A DNA stretch of 64,000 nucleotides from Corynebacterium sp. HMSC05H05 (GTDB lineage Bacteria; Actinomycetota; Actinomycetes; Mycobacteriales; Mycobacteriaceae): contig NZ_KV788371.1 of the NCBI RefSeq assembly GCF_001807265.1, forward strand, positions 155,440 to 219,439, given 5' to 3'. The position numbers and the translations under genes were made by a program. Below the pieces are notes generated by a model. It saw only the letters and a list, made by a program, of their open reading frames with translations, made no database searches and had not been told where the DNA came from. Each line of letters opens with the position of its first letter. The first letter of the stretch is position 1. Below, piece by piece: positions 49,814 to 59,521 of this stretch.

Positions 49814-50608
49814 ATGGGTCGATTCACGCTTGCCGCCGTCTGCTCCGCGCTCGCCATGCTTGCGGGCTGTTCCTCCCCCGAGACCGCGGGGCCGGACACG
49901 CAGCGCCTCACCGCGCACGTGGAGGAGCGCCTGCCTTTCGACGACACCAGCTTCACCCAGGGCCTGGAAGTCACTGACGACGGGACCATCTACGTCGGCA
50001 CCGGCCAGGTAGGCGAATCGCGCCTGTACACCCGCACGCCCGGCGGCGAGGAGTTGCGCTCCGTGGATTTGGATCCGGAGTTCTTCGGAGAGGGCATCAC
50101 GCTTCACGACGGCATCCTGTGGCAACTGACCTGGCAAAACGGCACGGCAATCAAGCGGGATGCCACGTCGTTGGAAGAGACCGGCCGGGCGAGCTTTGCC
50201 GGCGAGGGCTGGGGCCTGTGCTCCCGCCCGGACGAGGACGAGCTGATTTTCTCCGACGGCACGGCCGAGCTGCGCCGCATGGACCCGGACACGTTCGAGG
50301 AACGCGAGCGCTTCACCGTGACCATGGACGGCCAGCCCGTGGAGGGCCTCAACGAGCTCGAGTGCGTGGGCGACGAGGTCTACGCCAACGTGTTCACCAC
50401 CACCAACATCATGCGCATCGACGCTGACTCGGGAAAGGTCACCGCCGTCATCGACGCCTCCGGGCTGGAAAACAACGCCACTCCGGACCCGAACAACGTG
50501 CTCAACGGCATCGCACGCATCCCCGGCACCGAGGAGTTCTACCTCGCCGGCAAGCGCTGGCCCGATATGTACCGCGTGACGTTTAAGCCTGAGACCGCCG
50601 CCAAGTAG
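49814..50608 (+). CDS. Glutaminyl-peptide cyclotransferase, lipoprotein
   Basis: 264 aa from ATG 49814. A lipoprotein signal ends in LAGC (Cys about 19), so the enzyme is anchored on the outer face. The mature chain has the plant-type glutamine cyclotransferase beta-propeller: FTQGLEVTDDGTIYVGTGQ, RSVDLDPEFFGEGITL, WQLTWQNGTAI, LNELECVGDEVYANVF, and PDPNNVLNGIA. It would cyclise N-terminal Gln of exported proteins to pyroglutamate. Confidence 0.9.
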   Translation: MGRFTLAAVCSALAMLAGCSSPETAGPDTQRLTAHVEERLPFDDTSFTQGLEVTDDGTIYVGTGQVGESRLYTRTPGGEELRSVDLDPEFFGEGITLHDGILWQLTWQNGTAIKRDATSLEETGRASFAGEGWGLCSRPDEDELIFSDGTAELRRMDPDTFEERERFTVTMDGQPVEGLNELECVGDEVYANVFTTTNIMRIDADSGKVTAVIDASGLENNATPDPNNVLNGIARIPGTEEFYLAGKRWPDMYRVTFKPETAAK

Positions 50609-50619
50609 GATCGTGCGCC

Positions 50620-51123
50620 ATGGCACCCAAACGCGCAGCAACTCAGCAGTGGAAAGTCCTGGCCATCGCCCTAGTTGGCGTGGTGGTGCTGGTGGGGGCG
50701 GTCTACGCCTTTATGAGCTACCAGCAGAACAAGCCGGGCACCCCGGTGCGCGACCTCGAGGTCGCCGTGGCTGCCGCCGGGCAGACCGAGCAGGTGCCCG
50801 TATATACAGTGTGCGAGCTGGACGTGGAGTGCCCCGGCGGTGAGCCGCCGAGCGTGCGCCTGCCCGATCAGGGGGACGTGACCTTCACTGTGCCCGGTGA
50901 GATCGAGCGCAACAGCTGGCGCCTGCTGCTCATCTACGACGACCCTGCCGCCAACACCGAGCGCGTGTTCACCTCCGGCGAGTCCGGCGAGGAAACCGTC
51001 CCGGCGGTGACCGAATCCGGTGCGAAGCTCGTCGTCACGGAGATTACAACCTTGGACATTGAAAAAGGCGACGACGGGGAAGAAACTCCCGTCATCGCCA
51101 CGTGGTCTGTCGGCTTCGACTAG
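50620..51123 (+). CDS. DUF2771 membrane-anchored protein
   Basis: 167 aa. A basic start (MAPKRAATQQWK), one hydrophobic helix (VLAIALVGVVVLVGAVYAF) and an extracytoplasmic beta-rich domain with two Cys (VCELDVECPG). It matches the DUF2771 pattern of corynebacteria and mycobacteria, function unknown. It follows the cyclotransferase gene by 11 nt and is probably co-transcribed. Confidence 0.85.
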   Translation: MAPKRAATQQWKVLAIALVGVVVLVGAVYAFMSYQQNKPGTPVRDLEVAVAAAGQTEQVPVYTVCELDVECPGGEPPSVRLPDQGDVTFTVPGEIERNSWRLLLIYDDPAANTERVFTSGESGEETVPAVTESGAKLVVTEITTLDIEKGDDGEETPVIATWSVGFD

Positions 51124-51138
51124 GCCGAAGGTGCGTCG

Positions 51139-52492
<1,354 letters not shown>

Positions 52493-52504
52493 GCGCTACG
52501 CGCC

Positions 52505-52534
52505 GAAACCCCGCCTTCGGGCGGGGTTTCTTTT
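52505..52534 (+). terminator. Perfect terminator after rpf1
   Basis: GAAACCCCGCC (52505-52515) with GGCGGGGTTTC (52520-52530), TTCG tetraloop, followed by TTTT. Confidence 0.92.
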
Positions 52535-52546
52535 GCCCACATCGCT

Positions 52547-52669
52547 GATCTGCTAGTTCGCCCAGCCCGGCAACGGCACCGAACTAGCAGATGAGCCCAC
52601 AGTTGGAATCAGTTTTCTATACCACCTGGGCAAACGGAACGTTGGACACTTGATCTGCTAGTTGTCCAA
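52547..52669. repeat. Three GATCTGCTAGTT elements, one inverted
   Basis: GATCTGCTAGTT occurs directly at 52547-52558 and 52652-52663, and inverted at 52581-52592. The first and inverted copies form ATCTGCTAGTTCG (52548-52560) with CGAACTAGCAGAT (52580-52592), a 13-bp stem. The third lies in the loop of TTGGACA (52642-52648) with TGTCCAA (52663-52669). No transposase is present. The DNA 52493-52736 otherwise holds only two terminators. Confidence 0.6.
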
Positions 52670-52686
52670 ACTCTCAAACACACGAA

Positions 52687-52716
52687 AAAGGTGGCCCCGC
52701 CACGGGGGCCACCTTT
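52687..52716 (-). terminator. Terminator after DUF3039 gene
   Basis: AAAGGTGGCCCC (52687-52698) pairs with GGGGCCACCTTT (52705-52716); on the minus strand TTTTTCG follows. Confidence 0.88.
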
Positions 52717-52736
52717 GGTACGTCGCTAAGCGAAAG

Positions 52737-52931
52737 CTAGCGGTTGATGCGCGTAGTCGGGTGGACGTAGCCGGTCTCCTCCGCCTTGAGCGGCAGGATC
52801 AGCTCGTCGCCGAACGGGCTCGCGGCGCCGGTGAGCTTGGAGGAAATCTCGGTGACCGGGTGGCCGTTACCAGGGGTGTGCGTGGGCCACGCCGGGTTCG
52901 CGCGACCGATCTTCTCTACATCTTTAGCCAT
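52737..52931 (-). CDS. DUF3039 small protein
   Basis: 64 aa from ATG 52931 (MAKDVEKIGRANPAWPTHTP). The C-terminal ETGYVHPTTRINR is diagnostic for DUF3039, a small actinobacterial family of unknown function. In this genus it lies next to the helicase-associated gene, which here is divergent with a 53-bp gap. The frame extends 12 codons upstream but without conservation. Confidence 0.85.
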   Translation of the reverse strand: MAKDVEKIGRANPAWPTHTPGNGHPVTEISSKLTGAASPFGDELILPLKAEETGYVHPTTRINR

Positions 52932-52984
52932 GCCCCTCATTCTTTCACGCCGGGCAAGAAAACGCACGTAAACTCACCCCCGCA

Positions 52985-55042
52985 ATGTCTACCTTCCCCG
53001 AATTCTTGCAGTCGCTTAGCGACGATCAGCTCCGCCTTCTCATCCGCACCCGGCCAGATGCCTTCTTCCCCACCCCTCCCTCGGCAGGGTCGTTGGCCAC
53101 GCGCCTAGGCCTGCCGGGCTCCGCGTCGCGGGCGTTGCGCCAGCTCACGGCCGCTGACCTGGCGGTGCTGGAGCGGCTCGCCGACGCCGGCGCGGAGCTG
53201 GACCCGGTGGACGCGGGCGAGCTCGGCGACGTGGCGCACCTGCGGGAACTCGCCTTGGTGTTCGGGCCGGATAAGGAGCTGCGGATCTCCCCCGGCACGC
53301 TCACCGCGCTGCCCCCAGGCTGGCGCGTGACCGACAGTCTGCCGGCGGGCGCGGCCGAAGCGCTAGAGGCACTGCCCGCCCGCGAGCGCAAGGTGTTGGA
53401 GACCCTGGCCTCCTCGGGCGGGGTGGGCACCACCTCGGCGGCCGGGCCCGACGCGGACCCCGCGGCACCCGTGGCGAAGCTGCTTGCGGCCGGTTTGCTG
53501 GTGCGGGTGGACGCGAACACGGTGCGGCTGCCGCGGCCGGTGCGCGACGCGATGCGCGGGATCCAGCCGCGTGAGTTCCCGCTTCAGGCGCCCGCGCTGC
53601 CGGAGGTGGACCAGTCCGCGGTGGACGAGGCCGCGACCTCGGCGGGCTTGGACGCCGTGCGACAAATGCGCCAGCTGGTCATGGCGCTCATGGACCACCC
53701 GGTCGCGCTGAACAAGGACGGCACCGTCGGCGTGCGCGCCGCGGCGAACCTGGAAAAGGAACTCGGCTTCGACCCGAGGTTATTGATCACCATCGGCGAG
53801 GCGGCGGGCCTTGTCGGCCGCGGCAACGTCGACGACGAGGACGTGCTCGCCGCCACCCGCGACGCGTTGACGTGGATCGACGCCACGCTTTCAGACCAGT
53901 GGGCAATCCTCATGGTCGGCTGGGCCGCCTCCCCGTGGCGCGCCGACACCGCCGCGAAACTTCTGTCCGCGGACATGCACGCGCCCGCGGTGCGCCACGC
54001 CCGCACAACCATCCTGCGCCACGCGGGCAACGTCGACCAGTTACTGTTCCACGCCCCGCTGGAGGCCAGCGGGTTCTCGCCACAGCTCATCCAAGCGGTG
54101 GTGGATGAGGCCCAGTTCGTCGGCGCGCTCGCCGGCACCCCGCAGCCGGCGCAGTCCTCTCCCCTGCTGGCGCTGCTGGACGGCCGTGATGGCGAGGACG
54201 TCGCCGCCGCGGCCAAACAGCTCGTGCCCGCGTCCGTCGACACGCTGATTGCCCAGGGCGACATGACAATGCTCGCCCCTGGCCCGCTCGAGCCGGACAT
54301 GGCGTCGTTTTTGGAGCGCATCGCCGAGCTCGAATCGCCGGGCCTGGCCAGCGTGTGGCGGGTCACGGAGGCGTCGGTGCGCCGCGGCCTGGACGGCGGG
54401 CTCACTGCCGAGGAGGTCCACACCTGGCTGGGCCAGCACGTCATGGGCGAGGTGCCGCAGGCAATCGCGTTTCTTGTCGACGACACCGCCCGCACCCACG
54501 GCGCCATCCGCGCCGGCAGCGCGCTGAGCTACATCCGTTCCGCGGACCCGGCGCTGATCGCCACCGCGGCCGAGCGCTGCGGCCTGCGCGTCCTCGCCTC
54601 CACCGTCGCGGTGTCGGACCAGCCGCTGACCAAGCTCATGGCGCAGCTGCGTGCGGCCGGGATGCAGCCCACCGCGGAGGACAACACCGGCGCGACGCTG
54701 AACATGGCGCCCGAACCCGCGCTGGTCGCCGCTACCCCGTCTACCCTGCCGCGCACCCCAAAGGCCACCGAGGATCAGGTCGAAGCGATCGTGGCCAAGC
54801 TGCGCGCCGATTCCGGCTCCGACGCGGACGCCGGGGCCGGCGACATCTTCGAAACGCTGCGGGCGGCGGCTCGAGCGAAGCGGCATGTGGCCGTAGGTTT
54901 CGTGGATAAGCAAGGGCGCGGCCGCACGCTCACTGTGCTGCCGCTGAGCGTGAGCGCGGGGCAAGTCGACGCTCTCGACGAGGCCGCAGATCGCGTGGTG
55001 CGCATCGCCCTGCCGCGCATCACCAAAGTGGTGCTGGCTTAG
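52985..55042 (+). CDS. Helicase-associated domain protein, partner of XPB-type helicase
   Basis: 685 aa. It begins with a helical domain that contains LSDDQLRLLIRTRPDAFFPTPPS, continues with winged-helix-like Ala-rich parts (about 60-400) and ends in a conserved domain with ALSYIRSADPALIATAAERC (about 500) and a WYL-like beta part (FVDKQGRGRTLTVLPLSV). Proteins of this family are encoded near XPB/Ssl2-type helicases in actinobacteria, and such a helicase gene lies 6 kb away (60974). Their exact DNA-repair role is unknown. It ends interlocked with the next gene (TTAG 55039-55042). Confidence 0.8.
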   Translation: MSTFPEFLQSLSDDQLRLLIRTRPDAFFPTPPSAGSLATRLGLPGSASRALRQLTAADLAVLERLADAGAELDPVDAGELGDVAHLRELALVFGPDKELRISPGTLTALPPGWRVTDSLPAGAAEALEALPARERKVLETLASSGGVGTTSAAGPDADPAAPVAKLLAAGLLVRVDANTVRLPRPVRDAMRGIQPREFPLQAPALPEVDQSAVDEAATSAGLDAVRQMRQLVMALMDHPVALNKDGTVGVRAAANLEKELGFDPRLLITIGEAAGLVGRGNVDDEDVLAATRDALTWIDATLSDQWAILMVGWAASPWRADTAAKLLSADMHAPAVRHARTTILRHAGNVDQLLFHAPLEASGFSPQLIQAVVDEAQFVGALAGTPQPAQSSPLLALLDGRDGEDVAAAAKQLVPASVDTLIAQGDMTMLAPGPLEPDMASFLERIAELESPGLASVWRVTEASVRRGLDGGLTAEEVHTWLGQHVMGEVPQAIAFLVDDTARTHGAIRAGSALSYIRSADPALIATAAERCGLRVLASTVAVSDQPLTKLMAQLRAAGMQPTAEDNTGATLNMAPEPALVAATPSTLPRTPKATEDQVEAIVAKLRADSGSDADAGAGDIFETLRAAARAKRHVAVGFVDKQGRGRTLTVLPLSVSAGQVDALDEAADRVVRIALPRITKVVLA

Positions 55043-57855
55043 CGGCTGACGCGCTCCAGGATTTCCAGGATGTGCTCGTAGTCCTCACCGGTCGCCGCGG
55101 TCAGGCCCAGCTCGCAGGTGCGGTTGGACGACGCATGGCAGGTCGAGTCCAGCTCGGCCGCCTGCGCCGCCTCGCGCTTCGTCGCGGCGTGGGTCAGCTC
55201 CGGGTGCAGCATGCCGCGGTCGCCCGCGTAGCCGCAGCAGTTCCACTCGGCGGGCACGCGCACATCTTCGGCCGCGGCGTCAGCGACGCGCGCCAGCGTA
55301 TCGACGATCCCAAGGTGCGTCGCCGAACACGTCGGGTGCAACGTCACAGAGTCCACCTTCTGCTTCACCTCGAGGCGCTCGAGCACCTGGTCCTCGACGA
55401 ACTCGATGGCATCGATGACGGTGATGCCGATGCCCTCGGCCATGTCGCGGAAGCCGTGGGTGCAGCTGGACGCGTCCACGACCACGGGCAGGCGCCCGCC
55501 GTCGGTGGCGGCGATGAGCTGGTCGTTGACCCGGCGCTGCATGATGTCGTGGCCGGTGCTCATGCCTTTCGACGCCCACGGGGTCCCGCAGCACATCCCG
55601 TCGATGCCCTCCGGGACGGTCAGCGCGAGCCCGGCGCGCTCGACCAGCTTCGCAAACGCCTCGGAGGCGCCCACGCCCTCGCCCTGCGGCCCGAACATGG
55701 AGTTCACGCAGGCGGGGACAAACACGCCCGCCGGCTCGGCGCCCGGCGCGCCGATCCGGGTGCCGAACGCCTTGGAACGCTTGGCCCCGCCCTTGGACAG
55801 CTCGGAGCGGTACTGCGGCACAGTGTCGTCGCCCACCAGGGCGCGGGCGACGTCGGTGACCTTCTGCACCAGCTTGGTCGGCATGTAGTACGCGCCGGTA
55901 AGCGCCGCCGAGGCCAGCGTGTTGCCCGGGCCCCACGCCTTCGCGGCGGCCGCCCAGCCGGCGGATTCCGCGGCACCGGCCTGGCCGCGGCGCAGGGATT
56001 TGATGAACTTGCCGGTGTCGATCTTCACCGGGCAGGCCGTGACGCACATGGAGTCCACCGCGCAGGTGTCGATGCCGTCGTACTGGTAGGCCTCGTCGAT
56101 GTGTGCGACCAGCTCGGTGTCGCCTTCCTGGATCGCCTTCGCACGGGCGCGGCGCACCACGATGCGCTGGCGCGGGGTCATGGTGATGTCGCGCGAGGGG
56201 CACACCGGCTCGCAGTAGCCGCACTCCACGCAGGAGTCGATCTCGTCTTCCACGTGCGGGTTGAGCTTGAAGTTCTTCATGTGTTCGCGCTCGTCGTCGG
56301 TGATGATCACGCCCGGGTTCATCACCCCGCGCGGGTCGGCGGCGCGCTTGAGCTCCACCATGACCTCGTAGAGCTCGTCGCCGTACTGGCGGCGCACGTA
56401 CGGCGCCATCACGCGGCCGGTGCCGTGCTCGGCCTTCAGGTTGCCGCCGGCGCCGAGCACGAGGTCGACCATCTCTTCGTTGAAGCCGTCGTAGCGGCCC
56501 AGGTTCTCGTCGCCTTCGAAGCGGTCGGTGATGAGGAAGTGGATGTTGCCGTCTTTGGCGTGGCCGAAGATGACGGCGTCGTCGTAGCGGTAGGCGTCGA
56601 AAAGCTGCTGCAGCCCGCCGCAGGTGTCGGCGAGGTCGTCCACGGGCACCGCGATGTCCTCGAGCAGCGCGGTGGTGCCGGACGGGCGCGCCTCGGCGAC
56701 CTGCGCGTAGAGGCCCTTGCGGAAGGCCCAGGCCTTGGCGGCCTCGGCGGCGTCGGTGGTGAAGGCGGCCGGGGTCTGCAGGTCGAAGCCTTCCAGCAGC
56801 TTTGCGCCCGCGGCCTCGTATTCGCGCAGCTCATCGGCTTCGTTGGCGTGGTACTCGATGAGCAGCGCAGCCTGGCCGGACAGCTCGAAGCCGGTGATCT
56901 GCTCCGGCACCGAGTCGAAGGTGCGGCCGACCTTGATGGAGCGCGAGTCCATCAGCTCCAGCGTGGCGGCCTTGGAGTCGAACAGCGCCGGCAGCGAGCG
57001 CGTCGCCGCGTCAAGCGTCGGGTACACCGCGATGGTGGTGGTCTTCAGCTTCGGCACCTCGATGGTGCGCAGCACAGCCTCCGCGATGAACGCGAGCGTG
57101 CCCTCGGACGCGACCAGCAGGTGCATGAAGATGTCCAGGGGCGACTCGTAATCTAGGAACGCGTTGAGGCTGTAGCCCATCGTGTTCTTCAGCGCGAAGT
57201 GTCGCTCGATGGTGGCGACGGATTCCTTGTTCTCGCGCACGCGCCGCTTCAAGCGCTCAAGCTTTGCGACGAGCTCCGCCTCCTCCCGCGCAAACTGCGC
57301 CTCCGCATCCGCGTGGGCGGTGTTGATGACGGTGCCGGACGGCAGCACGAACGTCATCGATTCGATGGTGTTGTAGGTGTTGTACTGCGTGCCGCAGGCC
57401 ATGCCGGAGGAGTTGTTGGCAATCACGCCACCCATCGTCGCCGCGCCCTCGGACGCCGGGTCCGGGCCGATCTTGCGGCCGTACGGGGCGAGGTGGGCGT
57501 TGACCTGGCGCACCGTGGAGCCGGGCTGGACGCGCACGCGCTTGCCACCGTTAAGGACCTCCACGCCGCGGAAGTGCTTGCGCACGTCCACCATCATGCC
57601 CGCGCCGCCGGCCTGGCCGGACAGGGAGGTGCCGCCGCCGCGCAGCACCACCGGGGCGCCGGATGCCGCCGAGGCGCGGAAGGCGGCCGCCACGTCGTGG
57701 GCGGTGCGGGCTTCCACCACCACGTCCGGGGTGTAGAGGAAGTGCGACGCGTCGTGGGCGTACTTGATCCGGTCGATCGGGCGGGTGGAAAGCGCCTGGT
57801 CGGAGCCGAGTTCGCGGGACAGATGGTCTGCGGGGGAGGAAATGGTTGTGGTCAT
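55039..57855 (-). CDS. FAD-binding and Fe-S oxidoreductase (D-lactate/glycolate dehydrogenase type)
   Basis: 938 aa fusing two halves. Residues about 40-530 are a GlcD-type FAD domain (VVLRGGGTSLSGQAGG, PDPASEGAATMGGVIANNSSG, GNIHFLITD and KAEHGTGRVMAPYV). Residues about 560-930 hold two 4Fe-4S clusters (CVECGYCEPVCPSR, CAVDSMCVTACPVKIDTGK) and CCG-domain motifs (CCGTPW, CCGYAGDRG). Such enzymes oxidise D-2-hydroxy acids and feed electrons to quinone. The substrate, D-lactate or a relative, is not proven; E. coli-type Dld of the genus is a different, smaller protein. Confidence 0.85.
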   Translation of the reverse strand: MTTTISSPADHLSRELGSDQALSTRPIDRIKYAHDASHFLYTPDVVVEARTAHDVAAAFRASAASGAPVVLRGGGTSLSGQAGGAGMMVDVRKHFRGVEVLNGGKRVRVQPGSTVRQVNAHLAPYGRKIGPDPASEGAATMGGVIANNSSGMACGTQYNTYNTIESMTFVLPSGTVINTAHADAEAQFAREEAELVAKLERLKRRVRENKESVATIERHFALKNTMGYSLNAFLDYESPLDIFMHLLVASEGTLAFIAEAVLRTIEVPKLKTTTIAVYPTLDAATRSLPALFDSKAATLELMDSRSIKVGRTFDSVPEQITGFELSGQAALLIEYHANEADELREYEAAGAKLLEGFDLQTPAAFTTDAAEAAKAWAFRKGLYAQVAEARPSGTTALLEDIAVPVDDLADTCGGLQQLFDAYRYDDAVIFGHAKDGNIHFLITDRFEGDENLGRYDGFNEEMVDLVLGAGGNLKAEHGTGRVMAPYVRRQYGDELYEVMVELKRAADPRGVMNPGVIITDDEREHMKNFKLNPHVEDEIDSCVECGYCEPVCPSRDITMTPRQRIVVRRARAKAIQEGDTELVAHIDEAYQYDGIDTCAVDSMCVTACPVKIDTGKFIKSLRRGQAGAAESAGWAAAAKAWGPGNTLASAALTGAYYMPTKLVQKVTDVARALVGDDTVPQYRSELSKGGAKRSKAFGTRIGAPGAEPAGVFVPACVNSMFGPQGEGVGASEAFAKLVERAGLALTVPEGIDGMCCGTPWASKGMSTGHDIMQRRVNDQLIAATDGGRLPVVVDASSCTHGFRDMAEGIGITVIDAIEFVEDQVLERLEVKQKVDSVTLHPTCSATHLGIVDTLARVADAAAEDVRVPAEWNCCGYAGDRGMLHPELTHAATKREAAQAAELDSTCHASSNRTCELGLTAATGEDYEHILEILERVSR

Positions 57856-57909
57856 AAATCCATGCTAGCCCCCTGTGAATCCGCGGAATACATTTCACAA
57901 CCGTTGACA

Positions 57910-57933
57910 AAGTGTTGGGTTTATACAACACTT
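57910..57933. promoter_or_regulatory. Autoregulatory operator of the HTH-ABC operon
   Basis: AAGTGTTG-N8-CAACACTT (57910-57917, 57926-57933) is a perfect inverted repeat ending 7 bp before the ATG 57940. A TTGACA -35 hexamer (57904-57909) overlaps its left side. No ribosome site precedes the ATG, so the transcript may be leaderless. Confidence 0.6.
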
Positions 57934-57939
57934 CATTGC

Positions 57940-58197
57940 ATGTCGCCGAAGAAGCTACCGAAGGACCCGATATATAACCGGGTTCGTGTACTCCGCGCCG
58001 AGCGCGACATGACACGAATCCAGCTCGCAGAACTGATCAACGTCAACCCGCAAACCGTCGGCGCGCTCGAGCGCGGAGACCACTCCCCCAGCCTGGATCT
58101 AGCCTTCCGCGTCTGCGAGGTCTTCGACCTCCCCGTCGAGGCCGTGTTCTCCCGCACCGAATTTCCCCCTATGTCGAAGGAGCTGTACACCAGATGA
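57940..58197 (+). CDS. XRE-type HTH regulator heading an ABC transporter operon
   Basis: 85 aa from ATG 57940. One helix-turn-helix domain: RVRVLRAERDMTRIQLAELINVNPQTVGALERGDHSPSLDLAFRVCEVFDLP in the pattern of small XRE/Cro regulators. No other domain. Ends ATGA with the following membrane-protein gene. Small XRE regulators of this type control the adjacent transport operon, and the operator overlapping its own promoter suggests autoregulation. Confidence 0.88.
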   Translation: MSPKKLPKDPIYNRVRVLRAERDMTRIQLAELINVNPQTVGALERGDHSPSLDLAFRVCEVFDLPVEAVFSRTEFPPMSKELYTR

Positions 58198-58646
58198 ACG
58201 GCATCGACCGTGAGAGAAAAACAAAAACGCTCATTGCCATTTCCTTCTTAGCCATGCTCTTTTTCATCGTCTGCACCGCGCTCCAGCTGACGCTGAGCCA
58301 GTGGTGGCTATCGACCTTGTCGATCGCTTCCGTCATAATCAGCATGATCGCATGGGCACAGATCAGAGCGGAGAACGGCAACGCCGACACCATTCCAGAA
58401 GACCTGCTCGACGAGTACGAGCGCAGCGTGCTGGACACTTGGCGCAAGCGTGCGATGAAAGCATTCGCCCTGCTCAATGGCATCGGCGGTTTCGGTTTCA
58501 TGCTTACCGGTCAGCTGCTAGACGGACCTGGCAGCACTGCCTTAGTAGCTGCCGGGTACTTCATGCTGTTCACCTTCCTCATCGTCTACCCGCTGCCCAT
58601 GGTCGGCTACGCCATTACCTTTAACCGCAAGGAGGAGGACAAGTGA
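58194..58646 (+). CDS. Small membrane protein of the ABC operon
   Basis: 150 aa with four hydrophobic segments (TLIAISFLAMLFFIVCTALQL, WLSTLSIASVIISMIAWAQ, AFALLNGIGGFGFMLTG, ALVAAGYFMLFTFLIVYPL). No family recognised. It is coupled to the HTH gene by ATGA and to the ATPase gene by GTGA, so it is part of the same exporter unit and may be a subunit or modulator. Confidence 0.8.
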   Translation: MNGIDRERKTKTLIAISFLAMLFFIVCTALQLTLSQWWLSTLSIASVIISMIAWAQIRAENGNADTIPEDLLDEYERSVLDTWRKRAMKAFALLNGIGGFGFMLTGQLLDGPGSTALVAAGYFMLFTFLIVYPLPMVGYAITFNRKEEDK

Positions 58647-59521
58647 CCACAATCGAAATCCGCGACCTGAACAAGCGCTTTGGCAGCGTCCAAGCCCTCG
58701 ACGGCATGAGTTTCACCGTCCACGACGGCGAAATGTACGGCTTCGTCGGCTCCAACGGCGCCGGCAAGTCCACCACGATGCGCATCGCCCTCGGCGTGCT
58801 CGCCGCTGACTCGGGCGAGGTGCTTCTCGACGGGCGCCCGCTTGACGACGACACCCGCCGCCGCATCGGCTACATGCCCGAGGAGCGCGGCCTGTACGGC
58901 AAAGAAAAGATCCTGGAGCAACTGGTCTTTCTGGCCAAGCTGCACGGCGTCGACGGCAAAGCCGCCAAGCAGCGCGGCACCGAGCTGCTCGAGGAGCTCG
59001 GTTTGGGCGAGCGCGTGAACGACAAGCTCGACGACCTCTCCCTGGGCAACCAGCAGCGCGTCCAGCTCGCCGCGAGCCTCATCCACGACCCCGACATCCT
59101 CATCCTGGACGAGCCGTTCTCCGGCCTCGACCCCGTCGCCGTGGACGTGATGAGCACGATGCTCACCGACCGTGCCCGCGCTGGCGTGCCCGTCATCTTC
59201 TCCTCCCACCAGCTGGATCTGGTGCAGCGCCTGTGCGACCGCATCGGCATCGTCACCCGCGGCCGCATGGTGGCCGAAGGCACCGTCGACGAGCTGCGCG
59301 CCCACGGCCCCACCCGCTTCAAGGTGGGCACCCAGGCCCGCGGCTGGATCCCGGAGGGCATGAAGCTTATCGACGACTCCGCCACCCACGTCATCCTCGA
59401 AGCCCCGAGCGTCCAGGACGACCAGCGCATCCTGCAGGCCGCCACGGCCGCAGGCCCCGTCCACGAGTTCACCCGGGTCGTGCCCGACCTGGCCGACCTG
59501 TTTAAGGAGGTTGTGCAGTAA
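58643..59521 (+). CDS. ABC transporter ATP-binding protein (NatA-like)
   Basis: 292 aa. Walker A GSNGAGKS (36-43), Q-loop region, signature LSLGNQQ, Walker B ILILDEPFSGLDP and H-loop ifSSHQLDL are intact. A C-terminal domain of about 80 residues follows, as in NatA/DrrA-like exporters. GTG start overlaps the previous gene. The likely partner permease follows directly. Confidence 0.95.
   Translation: MTTIEIRDLNKRFGSVQALDGMSFTVHDGEMYGFVGSNGAGKSTTMRIALGVLAADSGEVLLDGRPLDDDTRRRIGYMPEERGLYGKEKILEQLVFLAKLHGVDGKAAKQRGTELLEELGLGERVNDKLDDLSLGNQQRVQLAASLIHDPDILILDEPFSGLDPVAVDVMSTMLTDRARAGVPVIFSSHQLDLVQRLCDRIGIVTRGRMVAEGTVDELRAHGPTRFKVGTQARGWIPEGMKLIDDSATHVILEAPSVQDDQRILQAATAAGPVHEFTRVVPDLADLFKEVVQ

Noticed and set aside
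55072..57156. A 694-residue plus-strand frame opposite the FAD/Fe-S enzyme
   Set aside because: Composition (Ala, Gly, Arg, His, Val repeats) is that of an antisense frame; the enzyme on the other strand has conserved motifs throughout.
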